This document shows, piece after piece, positions 27,226 through 35,868 of a stretch of 64,000 nt of DNA. Position 1 is the stretch's first letter. Every line of letters starts with the position of its first letter. Made by a program: the position numbers and the translations under genes. This stretch comes from an uncultured Flavobacteriaceae bacterium (GTDB lineage: Bacteria > Bacteroidota > Bacteroidia > Flavobacteriales > Flavobacteriaceae). The stretch covers positions 1 through 64,000 of the forward strand of contig CANMSA010000007.1 of assembly GCA_947500385.1 (NCBI GenBank), given 5' to 3'. A model generated the notes under the pieces. That model saw nothing but the letters and a program-made list of their open reading frames with translations. It did not search any database and was not told the origin of the DNA.

Positions 27226-27248
27226 GTCCTGAAATAGGACATTGTTTT
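27226..27248 (+). terminator. Weak terminator-like hairpin after the dksA-like gene
   Basis: A short GTCCT/AGGAC stem is followed by ATTGTTTT, nine bases after the stop. Confidence 0.4.
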
Positions 27249-27268
27249 CTATTCGAAAAACATTTCAT

Positions 27269-27305
27269 AGACCTACAGGATTCGTAAATCTTGTAGGTCT
27301 CTTTA
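27269..27305 (+). terminator. Second hairpin upstream of the adhesin-like gene
   Basis: A 14-bp stem (AGACCTACAGGATT / AATCTTGTAGGTCT, one G-U pair) is followed by CTTTATT. It ends nine bases before the next ATG, so it could be a terminator or a feature of the next gene's leader. Confidence 0.55.
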
Positions 27306-27314
27306 TTCATTACT

Positions 27315-27935
27315 ATGGTAAAGCGACTTTGTTTTCTTTTAATCCTTGGATCCTTTATGACAAACGCGCAAAAGGTCCTAAAAAAAACGATCGTACGACC
27401 CGAAGTTGCATTTGTTGGTATCGATGCCGCTAATTGTTTTCAGATAGAAGTCGAAACTACGGCTGGCAATGATCTGACCGTTGAGGCCAAAATAGATGGG
27501 GAATACTATCAAGATTTATTGGTAAGTATTAAAGAAGAAGGTAGTTCATTACAAGTATCCGCAGGGTTTCGCCCGAGCTTTTCAGTCCCGAATGACAAAC
27601 TAAGCGCGCACAAGGTTATTTCAATCGCTTTGAATATCAAAATACCAATAGGGAAGCAAGTGCAATTGTTTGGAACCAGTTGCAATCTTACGATTTCAGG
27701 GCAGTATGAAAGTTTTGATGTAAGTTTAAACGATGGTCACTGCCATTTAAAAAATGTATCGGAAAATGTCGAGGTAAATACGCAAAGCGGGAACATCTAC
27801 GTTATAAGTAATGGTGCTCGGATACAGGCAACCAGTAAATTCGGCAAGGTTTCAAAAAATGGCATTCCCAAGGGAAACAATAGTTATACGTTGAACACCG
27901 TAACGGGTAATATACACCTCACTAAAACCGAATAA
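27315..27935 (+). CDS. Secreted protein resembling DUF4097/DUF2807 putative adhesins
   Basis: The protein has a signal peptide (MVKRLCFLLILGSFMTNAQ) and a beta-rich mature part with repeating turns such as NLTISGQYESFDVSLNDGHCHLKNVSENVEVNTQSGNIYV. That pattern suggests a right-handed beta-helix of the DUF4097/DUF2807 kind. Such proteins are exported; their function is generally unknown. It lies between the dksA-like gene and lspA, and lspA has its own promoter within 34 bp of its start. Confidence in the family is moderate; confidence that it is a real secreted protein is higher. Confidence 0.65.
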   Translation: MVKRLCFLLILGSFMTNAQKVLKKTIVRPEVAFVGIDAANCFQIEVETTAGNDLTVEAKIDGEYYQDLLVSIKEEGSSLQVSAGFRPSFSVPNDKLSAHKVISIALNIKIPIGKQVQLFGTSCNLTISGQYESFDVSLNDGHCHLKNVSENVEVNTQSGNIYVISNGARIQATSKFGKVSKNGIPKGNNSYTLNTVTGNIHLTKTE

Positions 27936-27941
27936 TATCCC

Positions 27942-27949
27942 TATTTTTG
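27942..27949 (+). promoter_or_regulatory. -7 element (TATTTTTG) of lspA
   Basis: Perfect TAnnTTTG match, 10 or 19 bases before the two possible lspA start codons. Confidence 0.5.
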
Positions 27950-27968
27950 CCCCTTTAGAATGCGAAGC

Positions 27969-28637
27969 ATGAGTTTAAAAAAATCCCTACTGCTTATAAT
28001 GTTGATCTTGGTAATAGATCAATGGAGCAAAATTTTTATCAAGACCCATTTTTTTTTGGGAGAGTCGGTTGAGGTGTTTAGCTGGTTTAAGATTTTGTTC
28101 ATTGAAAATGAAGGTGCGGCATGGGGGGCCAAACTAAGCGATGTACTGCCTGTTTCTGATAATGTCGGAAAGTTGATTTTAACTATTTTTAGGCTCTTTG
28201 CAATTGTGGGTATCGGGTATTGGCTTTTTGACCTTATTCGAAAAAAGGTTTCTAGAACCTATGTTTTGGCCGTTTCCTTCATTTTTGCCGGTGCACTCGG
28301 AAACATCATTGACTCCGTCTTTTATGGAGTGATTTTTGATCATAGCAGCGGGCAAATGGCTACCCTTTTTTCAGAAGAACCGTATGGAAGTCTGTTTTAT
28401 GGTAAAGTGGTCGACATGCTTTATTTTCCAATGGTCGACACTACTTGGCCCGATTGGGTTCCATATTTTGGTGGTGGGAACTTTAGCTTTTTTGACCCTG
28501 TATTTAATATCGCGGATACCGCCATTAGCACGGGAGTGGGCATCTTGATCGTTTTCAATAAAAAAGCCTTTGGAAGAAAAGAGGAGGAAGTCGAAATACC
28601 CGCTACCAATGAATATCAAGATTCGTTGAAGGAATAA
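27969..28637 (+). CDS. lspA: Lipoprotein signal peptidase
   Basis: LspA is the aspartyl protease that removes lipoprotein signal peptides in the inner membrane. Four hydrophobic segments are present, and both catalytic Asp boxes are intact: GNIIDSVFYG and FNIADTAISTG. The substrate-facing segment ENEGAAWG corresponds to the NxGAAF motif. At 222 aa it is longer than the usual 160-170, because of a loop after the first Asp box that includes DHSSGQMATLFSEEP; long loops are known in Bacteroidetes LspA. The ATG at 27969 is preferred over 27960. The 3' end overlaps the convergent folate gene by 22 bases. Confidence 0.93.
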   Translation: MSLKKSLLLIMLILVIDQWSKIFIKTHFFLGESVEVFSWFKILFIENEGAAWGAKLSDVLPVSDNVGKLILTIFRLFAIVGIGYWLFDLIRKKVSRTYVLAVSFIFAGALGNIIDSVFYGVIFDHSSGQMATLFSEEPYGSLFYGKVVDMLYFPMVDTTWPDWVPYFGGGNFSFFDPVFNIADTAISTGVGILIVFNKKAFGRKEEEVEIPATNEYQDSLKE

Positions 28638-29185
28638 ATTTTCTTGGGAGTTACACAAAAATCCAAGCGTACATCTTCAGAATTTACATCGCTGATCAGG
28701 GGCTCAGCTTCAAACAAGGACAATCCTATTTTTACGACATCGGGTCTGCATTCTTTTAAAAAGCGGTCGTAAAACCCTTTTCCATAACCTACCCTGTTTC
28801 CATAATTATCGAAGGCCAACAAAGGAATAAATACCACGTCGATAGCATTGGTTGCGATTTCAATACCGTCTTCAGGTTCTGGAACACCCCAGTTGCTGGT
28901 TATCAACTTTGTGCTATCGGTAAGGAGGTAGTGCTTTAGTTGGGAAGAACTGACGACTTTGGGCAACACTACGTGTTTATCCTTTCCCTGTAATATTGAT
29001 AATATAAAGGACGTGTCTATCTCTTTTTTGTCGAAAATAGAAAGGAATAGATGATAATAACCAGCGTCCCAAATAGGCACTTTGAGTAGTTGGTTCGCAA
29101 TACTCAAACTCGCATTTAGAAGCGCTTCGATAGCTGTGTTTTCTCTAAGGGTACTATAGTTCAATCTCAACTCTTTCTTGAGCAT
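28616..29185 (-). CDS. 5-formyltetrahydrofolate cyclo-ligase
   Basis: This enzyme (MTHFS) converts 5-formyl-THF to 5,10-methenyl-THF with ATP. The signature GYGKGFYDRFL is intact, preceded by VVFIPLLAFDNYGNRVG. The N-terminal helix LKKELRLNYSTLR carries the usual basic residues. The length of 189 aa is normal. It is convergent with lspA and overlaps its end by 22 bases. The next gene upstream on its strand is only the 28-aa ORF at 29259. Confidence 0.93.
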   Translation of the reverse strand: MLKKELRLNYSTLRENTAIEALLNASLSIANQLLKVPIWDAGYYHLFLSIFDKKEIDTSFILSILQGKDKHVVLPKVVSSSQLKHYLLTDSTKLITSNWGVPEPEDGIEIATNAIDVVFIPLLAFDNYGNRVGYGKGFYDRFLKECRPDVVKIGLSLFEAEPLISDVNSEDVRLDFCVTPKKIYSFNES

Positions 29186-29258
29186 GATTCTGGATTAAAC
29201 GCTTAAGGAGGTGGGGGCTCTTTAAGTAGAATAAGTAGGAAGTAACCAAGTTAATCAG

Positions 29259-29345
29259 TTACTCTTTCAAACTTACAACATAGTAAATCTTGAAAAACAA
29301 CATCAGCATTAGGTATAACCCGAGGGTGATTAAATACTTGTCCAT
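29259..29345 (-). CDS. 28-aa single-helix membrane peptide (candidate)
   Basis: This ORF is too short for the track: MDKYLITLGLYLMLMLF, then FKIYYVVSLKE and a TAA stop. Most of it is one hydrophobic helix with charged ends, a plausible membrane microprotein. A near-perfect -7 element (TATATTTA, 29367-29374 on the minus strand) ends 21 bases before the ATG. It lies 73 bp upstream of the folate cyclo-ligase gene and could be co-transcribed. I do not recognise it, and chance cannot be excluded at this length. Confidence 0.4.
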   Translation of the reverse strand: MDKYLITLGLYLMLMLFFKIYYVVSLKE

Positions 29346-29849
29346 GTGTTGAATAATTTCGATTCTTAAATATAGATAAAAAAACAGTTAAAAAATCTTT
29401 AAAATGCAAGTTTTTACCGATGAAATACCCTTTTTTGGTTCTTTAGGCGAATTTTGACCTTTCAATAAATTGGAATACTTGACATATGATTTTTGTAAAT
29501 AATTGATTTACAGAAGTATAAAAAATCAATTGCGCGCTGATAATAGTCTCTTCCTTAATCCTAAAGTTTTTTCCTACGGCGTGTTTTTTTTTCTATTAAC
29601 CCGGTCAAATGCAGTTTTTAGATTAAAATATAGTAAGGTTTTGATTAATTTTAAGAATCGTTAACACTTGTTGCCGGCTATTTTTTGTCAAAATATTGTT
29701 TTTTCAGTGCTTTTTTTTTCAGTTTTTCAATTTTTAGGCGAACGACTATCAGATTCACAAAGGAGGGTTAAAAAGATAAAATGACTGGGTGCTTTTCTAA
29801 AAACATAGTACTTTAACTTTTTAAACTACCAAAACCTACCAAGATAACA
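29346..29849. other. AT-rich non-coding region upstream of uvrC
   Basis: About 500 bases with long T and A runs and no ORF I can support. The only clear structure is a perfect 9-bp inverted repeat AATTGATTT / AAATCAATT (29501-29509 and 29523-29531). The uvrC promoter should lie here, but I cannot place it. Confidence 0.7.
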
Positions 29850-31640
29850 ATGCCCCAAGTACCTATCGAAATTCAGTTAAGTACCTTGCCCGATAATCCC
29901 GGGGTATACCAGTTTTACGATGTTGATGATATCATTTTATACGTAGGAAAAGCAAAGAACCTTAAAAAAAGAGTAGCTTCTTATTTTAATAAGAACCACG
30001 AATATGGCAAGACCAGGGTTATGGTCAAAAAAATCAGGGCCATCAAACATATTGTCGTGCCTACCGAGTCAGATGCTCTTTTGCTGGAAAACAATTTGAT
30101 CAAGAAGTACCGCCCCCGGTACAACGTTCTTTTAAAGGATGATAAGTCATATCCCTGGATTTGTATTAAAAATGAGCGCTTCCCCAGAATTTTCCCGACA
30201 AGAAAACTAATTAAGGACGGTTCGGAGTATTTTGGCCCGTATACCAGTATGAAAACGGTACGTACCCTGTTGGATTTGGTTCGGAACATTTACCCTTTGC
30301 GTACCTGTAATTATGACCTTTCACAGGAAAAAATTACCGCTGGGAAGTACAAAGCTTGTCTGGAGTACCATCTTGGCAATTGCAAGGCGCCCTGTGTTGG
30401 GCTTCAGGAAGCCGAGGAATACCATAAACAAATCGCGGATATTAGGGAGATAATTAAAGGGAACTTTAAGTCTTCGATCCAATACCTAAAAGAACAAATG
30501 AAGGCCTTGGCAGATGAAATGAAATTTGAGGAGGCACAACAAATAAAAGAGAAAGTGGTCATTTTGGAGAACTATCAGGCCAAGTCAACTATTGTAAACC
30601 CAAAAATCAACAATGTCGATGTCTTTTCCATTATTTCTGACGATGCTTTCGCATATGTTAATTTCCTGCAGTTATCGCATGGTTCAATTGTGCGCTCCCA
30701 CACAATGGAGATTAAGAAAAAGTTGGATGAAAAAGATGAGGACCTACTACCCTTGGCCATTGTTGAAATTCGGCAACGATTCGACTCTCTTTCCAAGGAA
30801 TTATACCTTCCGTTCAAAGTAACGGTAGAGCCACATTTAAAGGTGACCGTACCACAATTGGGCGACAAGAAAAAAATTGTGGAATTTAGTCAGCGAAACG
30901 CCCGTTTCTTTCGTCAGGAACGCTTTAAACAAATTAAAATTATTGATCCGGATCGTCATACGAATCGAATCATGGGACAGATGAAAATAGATTTACGCCT
31001 GTCAACGGAGCCAAGGCATATCGAATGTTTTGATAATAGTAATATGCAAGGCAGCAATCCTGTTGCGGCCTGCGTAGTTTTTAAAAATGGGAAACCTTCC
31101 AAAAAAGAATACCGGCATTATAATATTAAAACGGTCGAGGGCCCCGATGATTTTGCCTCCATGGAAGAAGTTGTTTTTCGACGTTACAAACGATTGATAG
31201 AAGAAGCGGCTCCTTTACCGCAACTTGTAGTGATCGACGGTGGTAAGGGTCAATTGTCATCCGCATTAAAAAGTTTGGACGTCTTGGGTTTAAGAGGTAA
31301 AATTGCAATTATTGGAATTGCAAAACGGTTAGAGGAAATCTATTTCCCGGAAGATCCTATACCCTTGTATTTGGACAAAAAATCGGAGAGTCTTAAAATC
31401 GTTCAACAACTAAGAAATGAAGCCCACCGATTTGGTATTACCTTCCATAGGAACAAACGAAGCAAAGCGGCCATAAATTCCGAACTGGTACAGATCGATG
31501 GAATCGGCGAAAAAACCGCACAAGAACTTTTAAAGCGGTTTAAGTCGGTGAAAAGAATCAAAGGCGCCACTATCGAAGACTTGACACCCGTGGTGGGTAT
31601 GTCCAAGGCAAAAAAAATTTATGAAACATTTCACCGATAA
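29850..31640 (+). CDS. uvrC: UvrABC system protein C
   Basis: UvrC makes both incisions in nucleotide excision repair. The GIY-YIG nuclease for the 3' cut is at residues 15-90 (PGVYQFYDVDDIILYVGKAKNLKKRV). The UVR domain is near 205-240 (MKALADEMKFEEAQQIKEKV). The RNase H-like 5' nuclease shows its acidic residues in ECFDNSNMQGSNPVA and VIDGGKGQL. Helix-hairpin-helix motifs close the protein (QIDGIGEKTAQELLKRF, VVGMSKAKKIYE). The length of 596 aa is standard. A patatin gene follows after 16 bp, so the two are probably co-transcribed. Confidence 0.97.
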   Translation: MPQVPIEIQLSTLPDNPGVYQFYDVDDIILYVGKAKNLKKRVASYFNKNHEYGKTRVMVKKIRAIKHIVVPTESDALLLENNLIKKYRPRYNVLLKDDKSYPWICIKNERFPRIFPTRKLIKDGSEYFGPYTSMKTVRTLLDLVRNIYPLRTCNYDLSQEKITAGKYKACLEYHLGNCKAPCVGLQEAEEYHKQIADIREIIKGNFKSSIQYLKEQMKALADEMKFEEAQQIKEKVVILENYQAKSTIVNPKINNVDVFSIISDDAFAYVNFLQLSHGSIVRSHTMEIKKKLDEKDEDLLPLAIVEIRQRFDSLSKELYLPFKVTVEPHLKVTVPQLGDKKKIVEFSQRNARFFRQERFKQIKIIDPDRHTNRIMGQMKIDLRLSTEPRHIECFDNSNMQGSNPVAACVVFKNGKPSKKEYRHYNIKTVEGPDDFASMEEVVFRRYKRLIEEAAPLPQLVVIDGGKGQLSSALKSLDVLGLRGKIAIIGIAKRLEEIYFPEDPIPLYLDKKSESLKIVQQLRNEAHRFGITFHRNKRSKAAINSELVQIDGIGEKTAQELLKRFKSVKRIKGATIEDLTPVVGMSKAKKIYETFHR

Positions 31641-31656
31641 CACCGACCCATAAGCA

Positions 31657-33924
31657 ATGCGAACCATTTACTTTCTCATATTCGTCTTAAACTGTTCCTT
31701 GTTTGCCATGGGACAGAACGAGGCAGACAATGAGCGTTTAAAAGTAGGAGTGGTGCTGAGTGGTGGTGGTGCGAAAGGCATGGCGCATATAGGGGTGCTC
31801 AAAGTGATAGAGGAAGCTGGGGTAAAAATAGACTACATAGGAGGTACTAGTATGGGCGCAATTGTCGGGGCACTCTATGCGGCCGGCTATTCGGCAACCG
31901 AGCTCGACTCTATTTTCAGATATATTGATTTTAGTAGGCTAATTCAGGACAACTTACCGCGAAGTGCCAAAACGTTTTATGAAAAAGAAGATTCTGAACG
32001 GTACGCACTTACGCTGCCTTTTGATAAATACAAGGTAAGTATACCCCAAGCATTTTCCGGAGGGCAGAATGTATACAACGAACTGGTGCGTTTGTTATAT
32101 CATGTAAAAGATGTAGAAGACTTTAGGCAGTTACCGATTCCTTTTATTTGTGTTGCAACCAATGTAGAAACGGGGAAAGAAGTGCTTTTGAACAAAGGAT
32201 ACCTACCAGAGGTAGTGATGGCAAGTGCGGCCTTACCTTCCCTGTTTGAGCCGGCCACTATCAACGGAAAAACCCTAATTGATGGAGGCATCGTAAATAA
32301 CTATCCTATAAACGAGGTGAAGGCCATGGGGGCCGACGTAGTAATTGGATCTGATGTACAGCACGGACTGGCAAACAAAGACCAACTTTCTTCTGCGACA
32401 GAGATTTTGCAACAAGTGAACAACTATCGAACGGTAGCTGCCATGGAAGAAAAATCGGGACAGACCGATATCTATATCAAACCCGATATCAGTGCATACT
32501 CCTTGATCGATTTCCAGGCCTTTGATGACATAAAAAAGGAAGGGGAGGCGGCCGCATTCGAACAAATCGGCGAACTCCAAAAATTATCGCGTTACCAAAA
32601 TATTGACAGGGAAACAGTACGAACCGTAGCTACAAAAGATACCTTGATCGTTAACCGTTTGATCATCAATGGCGATGTTTCGAATTTTTCCCGGGGGTAT
32701 GTCAAAGGTAAATTGCGCTTTGAACTGGGAAAGAAGATAACGTTCGAACGTTTACAACAAGGAATCAGTAATTTATCGGCAACGGGCAACTTTAGGACAA
32801 TACGTTACAAGCTCATTAACAATGGTATCGGAGAAGACCTTGTCTTAAGTTTGAATGAAACAAAACAGAAAACATTTTTGCGCTTGGCGGCCCACTATGA
32901 CGAATTATACACCAGTGCCGCACTCGTTAATCTTACTAGAAAGAATTTTCTAATGCGCGATGATGTCTCCTCGTTCGATTTTATTTTAGGCGATAACTTA
33001 CGGTATAACTTCGAATACTATGTAGACAAAGGTTCTTATTGGAGCTTTGGAGTGAATTCTAGATTGAACGATTTTGAACGTGAGATCGATTTTGGGTTGA
33101 TCAGGGGCAATTTTGAAATACCGCCAGGGCTTAATGTAAATAGTATCAATCTTTCCGTTACAGATATTACCAATCAAGCCTACGTGCAGACCGTATTGCG
33201 GGAAGAATTTGCCTTTACCCTGGGCGCTGAGCATAAATTCCTAAAGTATAGTACTCGTACACTTGGTGAGCTCACAGACGAAGATACTACCAACACCTTG
33301 CGGGTAGAAGATGGGCGCACTCTTTTTGAGAATAGTAACTTCTACAGTGCTTTCGGGCAATTAAAACTCGACACCTATGATAATCGTTATTTCCCTTCCA
33401 AAGGGATATATTTTAACGGGGACTTTCACTTCTACATCCTCTCATCCGATTTTAACGAAAATTTCAAGGAGTTCTCCGTAACCAAACTAAGGGGAGGCAC
33501 GGCATTTCCGATAGTTAAGAATTTGTCACTGAACATTGAAGCCGAAGGAGGGTTTAAACTAGGGACCTCGAACGTTACTTCCTTTGACTTTGTGCTCGGT
33601 GGTTTTGGCACCGATTTGATCAATAACTTCGTCCCGTTTTTAGGGTACGATTTTCTTAGCCTTCCCGGTAATAGCTATGTAAAAGCCTATTCGAGGATCG
33701 ATTACGAATTTGCCCGTAAAAACCACTTGTTGTTTTCGGCGAACTATGCCAATGTCGATGATGATCTTTTTAGAACGGGCGATTGGTTTACCAGCCCAAA
33801 TTTCTCAGGTTATGGTATAGGATATGGTTGGGAGTCTTTTATAGGTCCGGTGCAAGTAATTTATGCTTGGAGCCCGGAAGGCGATAGTGATAATCTTTTT
33901 TTTAGTATTGGCTATTGGTTTTGA
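31657..33924 (+). CDS. Patatin-like phospholipase with C-terminal outer-membrane barrel
   Basis: This resembles PlpD-type autotransported lipases. A signal peptide (MRTIYFLIFVLNCSLFAMGQ) precedes a patatin domain at residues 28-300, with the oxyanion GGGAKG, the nucleophile Ser65 in GGTSMGAIVGAL and the dyad Asp209 in LIDGGIVNNYP. A POTRA-like segment (about 330-400) and a beta-barrel of roughly 350 residues follow, ending FFSIGYWF with terminal Phe as in BAM substrates. It is likely a surface or periplasm-facing phospholipase anchored in the outer membrane. It is transcribed behind uvrC. Confidence 0.9.
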   Translation: MRTIYFLIFVLNCSLFAMGQNEADNERLKVGVVLSGGGAKGMAHIGVLKVIEEAGVKIDYIGGTSMGAIVGALYAAGYSATELDSIFRYIDFSRLIQDNLPRSAKTFYEKEDSERYALTLPFDKYKVSIPQAFSGGQNVYNELVRLLYHVKDVEDFRQLPIPFICVATNVETGKEVLLNKGYLPEVVMASAALPSLFEPATINGKTLIDGGIVNNYPINEVKAMGADVVIGSDVQHGLANKDQLSSATEILQQVNNYRTVAAMEEKSGQTDIYIKPDISAYSLIDFQAFDDIKKEGEAAAFEQIGELQKLSRYQNIDRETVRTVATKDTLIVNRLIINGDVSNFSRGYVKGKLRFELGKKITFERLQQGISNLSATGNFRTIRYKLINNGIGEDLVLSLNETKQKTFLRLAAHYDELYTSAALVNLTRKNFLMRDDVSSFDFILGDNLRYNFEYYVDKGSYWSFGVNSRLNDFEREIDFGLIRGNFEIPPGLNVNSINLSVTDITNQAYVQTVLREEFAFTLGAEHKFLKYSTRTLGELTDEDTTNTLRVEDGRTLFENSNFYSAFGQLKLDTYDNRYFPSKGIYFNGDFHFYILSSDFNENFKEFSVTKLRGGTAFPIVKNLSLNIEAEGGFKLGTSNVTSFDFVLGGFGTDLINNFVPFLGYDFLSLPGNSYVKAYSRIDYEFARKNHLLFSANYANVDDDLFRTGDWFTSPNFSGYGIGYGWESFIGPVQVIYAWSPEGDSDNLFFSIGYWF

Positions 33925-33957
33925 GATTCTTAACCTTTAAAACCCATTCTTTTTTCA

Positions 33958-34129
33958 GATATTTGCAGTTAAGATGCTACAGCTAAGAATTGATATTACG
34001 GCCCATCTAAGGGCAATGTGGTAATTAACGCACCTCTTTATTCCCAGGCAAGACGGGAATGCGTTAAAATACATCACTTCCTCTAAGAGGTGCCAAACAA
34101 TTTTCAAAGCAATTCATAAAAAATAGATT
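33958..34129 (+). promoter_or_regulatory. Promoter and structured 5' leader of hppD
   Basis: A near-consensus -7 element (GATATTTG, 33958-33965) starts a leader of about 160 bases. It contains a hairpin GCCC/GGGC (34001-34014), a hairpin ATTCCC/GGGAAT (34040-34060), an outer 8-bp helix GCACCTCT (34030-34037)/AGAGGTGC (34086-34093), and TTAACGC (34025-34031)/GCGTTAA (34061-34067), which would form a pseudoknot with, or compete against, the outer helix. The arrangement looks like a cis-regulatory RNA; no known riboswitch class was recognised. Confidence 0.5.
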
Positions 34130-35272
34130 ATGTCAACATTCGATAAAACCTCGTTACAATTACCTGTAGAAAATCTTGAAGCAGAAGATTTTCTTCCCCT
34201 GTTGGGAACTGACTATATAGAACTATATGTGGGCAACGCCAAACAGGCCGCGCACTATTACATGGCCGCATGGGGATTTCAGCCCTTGGCCTATGCCGGT
34301 TTGGAAACCGGGCTGAAAGACAAGGTTTCCTACGTGCTGCAACAGGATAAGATACGCATCGTACTTACATCACCTTTAAAATCAGGGGGTGACATTAATA
34401 GGCACATCGATCAACACGGAGATGGGGTGAAGGCAATCGCGCTTTGGGTAGATGATGCCACAAAAAGCTACCAAGAAACGACACAACGCGGTGCTGAAAG
34501 CTATTTTGAACCCAAAACCGTCTCGGATTCTGATGGCGAAATGGTACTTTCAGGAATACATACCTACGGGGAGACCGTTCATATTTTTGTAGAACGCTCT
34601 AACTACCAGGGTATTTTTATGCCGGGATATCAAAAATGGGATCCATTTTACAAGCCTGAAGATGTTGGCTTGAAGTATGTAGATCATATGGTGGGCAATG
34701 TTGGATGGAACGAAATGAACAAATGGTGCGAGTTTTATGCCAAGGTAATGGGCTTTGCCCAATTGGTGTCTTTTGATGACAAGGATATCTCAACGGAGTA
34801 TACGGCCTTGATGAGTAAGGTGATGAGCAATGGAAACGGACGGATCAAGTTTCCGATCAATGAGCCTGCCGATGGGCGTAAAAAATCGCAGATAGAGGAA
34901 TATATCGACTTCTACAATGGGGCCGGGGTGCAACATATGGCCTTGGCAACAGACAATATAATCGAAACGGTCAGTGCCCTCAAGAATAGAGGAATCGAGT
35001 TCTTGACCGTCCCGGCTACCTATTATGAGGAAGTGCTTGATCGTGTAGGAGAAATCGATGAAGATTTACAACCACTGAGCGAATTAGGAATCTTAATAGA
35101 TCGCGATGATGAAGGGTATTTGTTACAAATATTTACCAAACCCATTTTGGATAGGCCCACTATGTTCATAGAAATCATACAAAGAAAGGGTGCCAAATCG
35201 TTCGGAAAAGGAAACTTTAAAGCCCTCTTTGAATCTATCGAGCGCGAACAGGAATCACGGGGTACCTTGTAG
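34130..35272 (+). CDS. hppD: 4-hydroxyphenylpyruvate dioxygenase
   Basis: HPPD converts 4-hydroxyphenylpyruvate to homogentisate in tyrosine catabolism. Two VOC domains are visible: the first starts DYIELYVGNAKQAAHYYMAAWGF, and the catalytic second one carries the iron ligands in VDHMVGNVGWNEM, QHMALATDNI and the final Glu of MFIEIIQRKG. The length of 380 aa is normal. No homogentisate dioxygenase or fumarylacetoacetase gene is in the window. Upstream lies the structured leader; downstream lies the small-RNA candidate, so it is probably monocistronic. Confidence 0.95.
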   Translation: MSTFDKTSLQLPVENLEAEDFLPLLGTDYIELYVGNAKQAAHYYMAAWGFQPLAYAGLETGLKDKVSYVLQQDKIRIVLTSPLKSGGDINRHIDQHGDGVKAIALWVDDATKSYQETTQRGAESYFEPKTVSDSDGEMVLSGIHTYGETVHIFVERSNYQGIFMPGYQKWDPFYKPEDVGLKYVDHMVGNVGWNEMNKWCEFYAKVMGFAQLVSFDDKDISTEYTALMSKVMSNGNGRIKFPINEPADGRKKSQIEEYIDFYNGAGVQHMALATDNIIETVSALKNRGIEFLTVPATYYEEVLDRVGEIDEDLQPLSELGILIDRDDEGYLLQIFTKPILDRPTMFIEIIQRKGAKSFGKGNFKALFESIEREQESRGTL

Positions 35273-35475
35273 TACAACCGGACACACCGACACCTTTTCC
35301 CGAGTGATTTTATGCGGTCTCTAATTGGGCACTAACCCCTGATACCGGCTGAAACAAACCGGCAGTTTCCCAAAAAACTCTTAATATGAATGTGTAAACA
35401 AGGCACAACTATAAATAACTGTTAAGAGAATAGTTAAAGTACGTTAAAAGGGTTTACCAAGTTAAGATCATGTAG
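35273..35475. other. Non-coding gap between hppD and the small-RNA candidate
   Basis: No ORF or terminator stands out. The part nearest the small RNA supplies its promoter: TTTA at 35453-35456, 20 bases before the -7 element. Confidence 0.5.
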
Positions 35476-35483
35476 TAAATTCG
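35476..35483 (+). promoter_or_regulatory. Putative -7 element (TAAATTCG) of the small-RNA candidate
   Basis: The element matches TAnnTTTG at seven of eight positions, with a partial -33 box (TTTA) at 20-bp spacing. The expected start, about 35488, coincides with the first hairpin. Confidence 0.45.
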
Positions 35484-35487
35484 TTGT

Positions 35488-35592
35488 CATAAGGGGTGGT
35501 TCCCTTATAACTTTAAGTATTGGTTTTTCATAATTTAAAGTTTGGTTGGTTATTTAGGAAAAGCCCTGGCGGTTCAGTCAGGGCTTTTTTTC
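35488..35592 (+). ncRNA. Candidate small RNA with three consecutive hairpins
   Basis: Immediately after the promoter come hairpin 1 (ATAAGGG/CCCTTAT, 35489-35508), hairpin 2 directly abutting it (AACTTTAA/TTAAAGTT, 35509-35542), and a terminator hairpin with T run (35559-35590). The region has no ORF and both flanking genes are more than 200 bp away. The predicted RNA is about 100 nt. It could be a member of a known flavobacterial RNA family such as Flavo-1, but I cannot confirm this from memory. A terminated leftover of the hppD transcript is the main alternative. Confidence 0.55.
35559..35590 (+). terminator. Intrinsic terminator of the small-RNA candidate
   Basis: The stem AAAAGCCCTG/CAGGGCTTTT is followed by a T run. 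It is the first strong terminator after hppD. Confidence 0.88.
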
Positions 35593-35868
35593 GTATCAGA
35601 AATTACTGTCGAAAAGGGTAATCCTAACTAAGTGCCAATTTTTTGCTTCAAAACGCAAAAAAACCGCTTCATAGGAAAATTAGGAACATTTACCGATGTC
35701 TCTCCCCTGTACAATACTTTGGAATAAAATTTGTTTTATTAACTGTACGTTAAAACACTTTTGCCGATTGATTTATTAATTTTAGCGACAATCAGACCAA
35801 TCCAAAGATTTATAGCATGGGCTATGTTTCATGATGATAAGTATAAATGACCGTTTAAATAACTACAG
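35593..35868. other. Non-coding gap upstream of the DUF3108 gene
   Basis: The gap holds a near-consensus -7 element (TAATTTTA, 35777-35784), which probably drives the three-gene unit that follows. No ORF is supportable. Confidence 0.45.
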
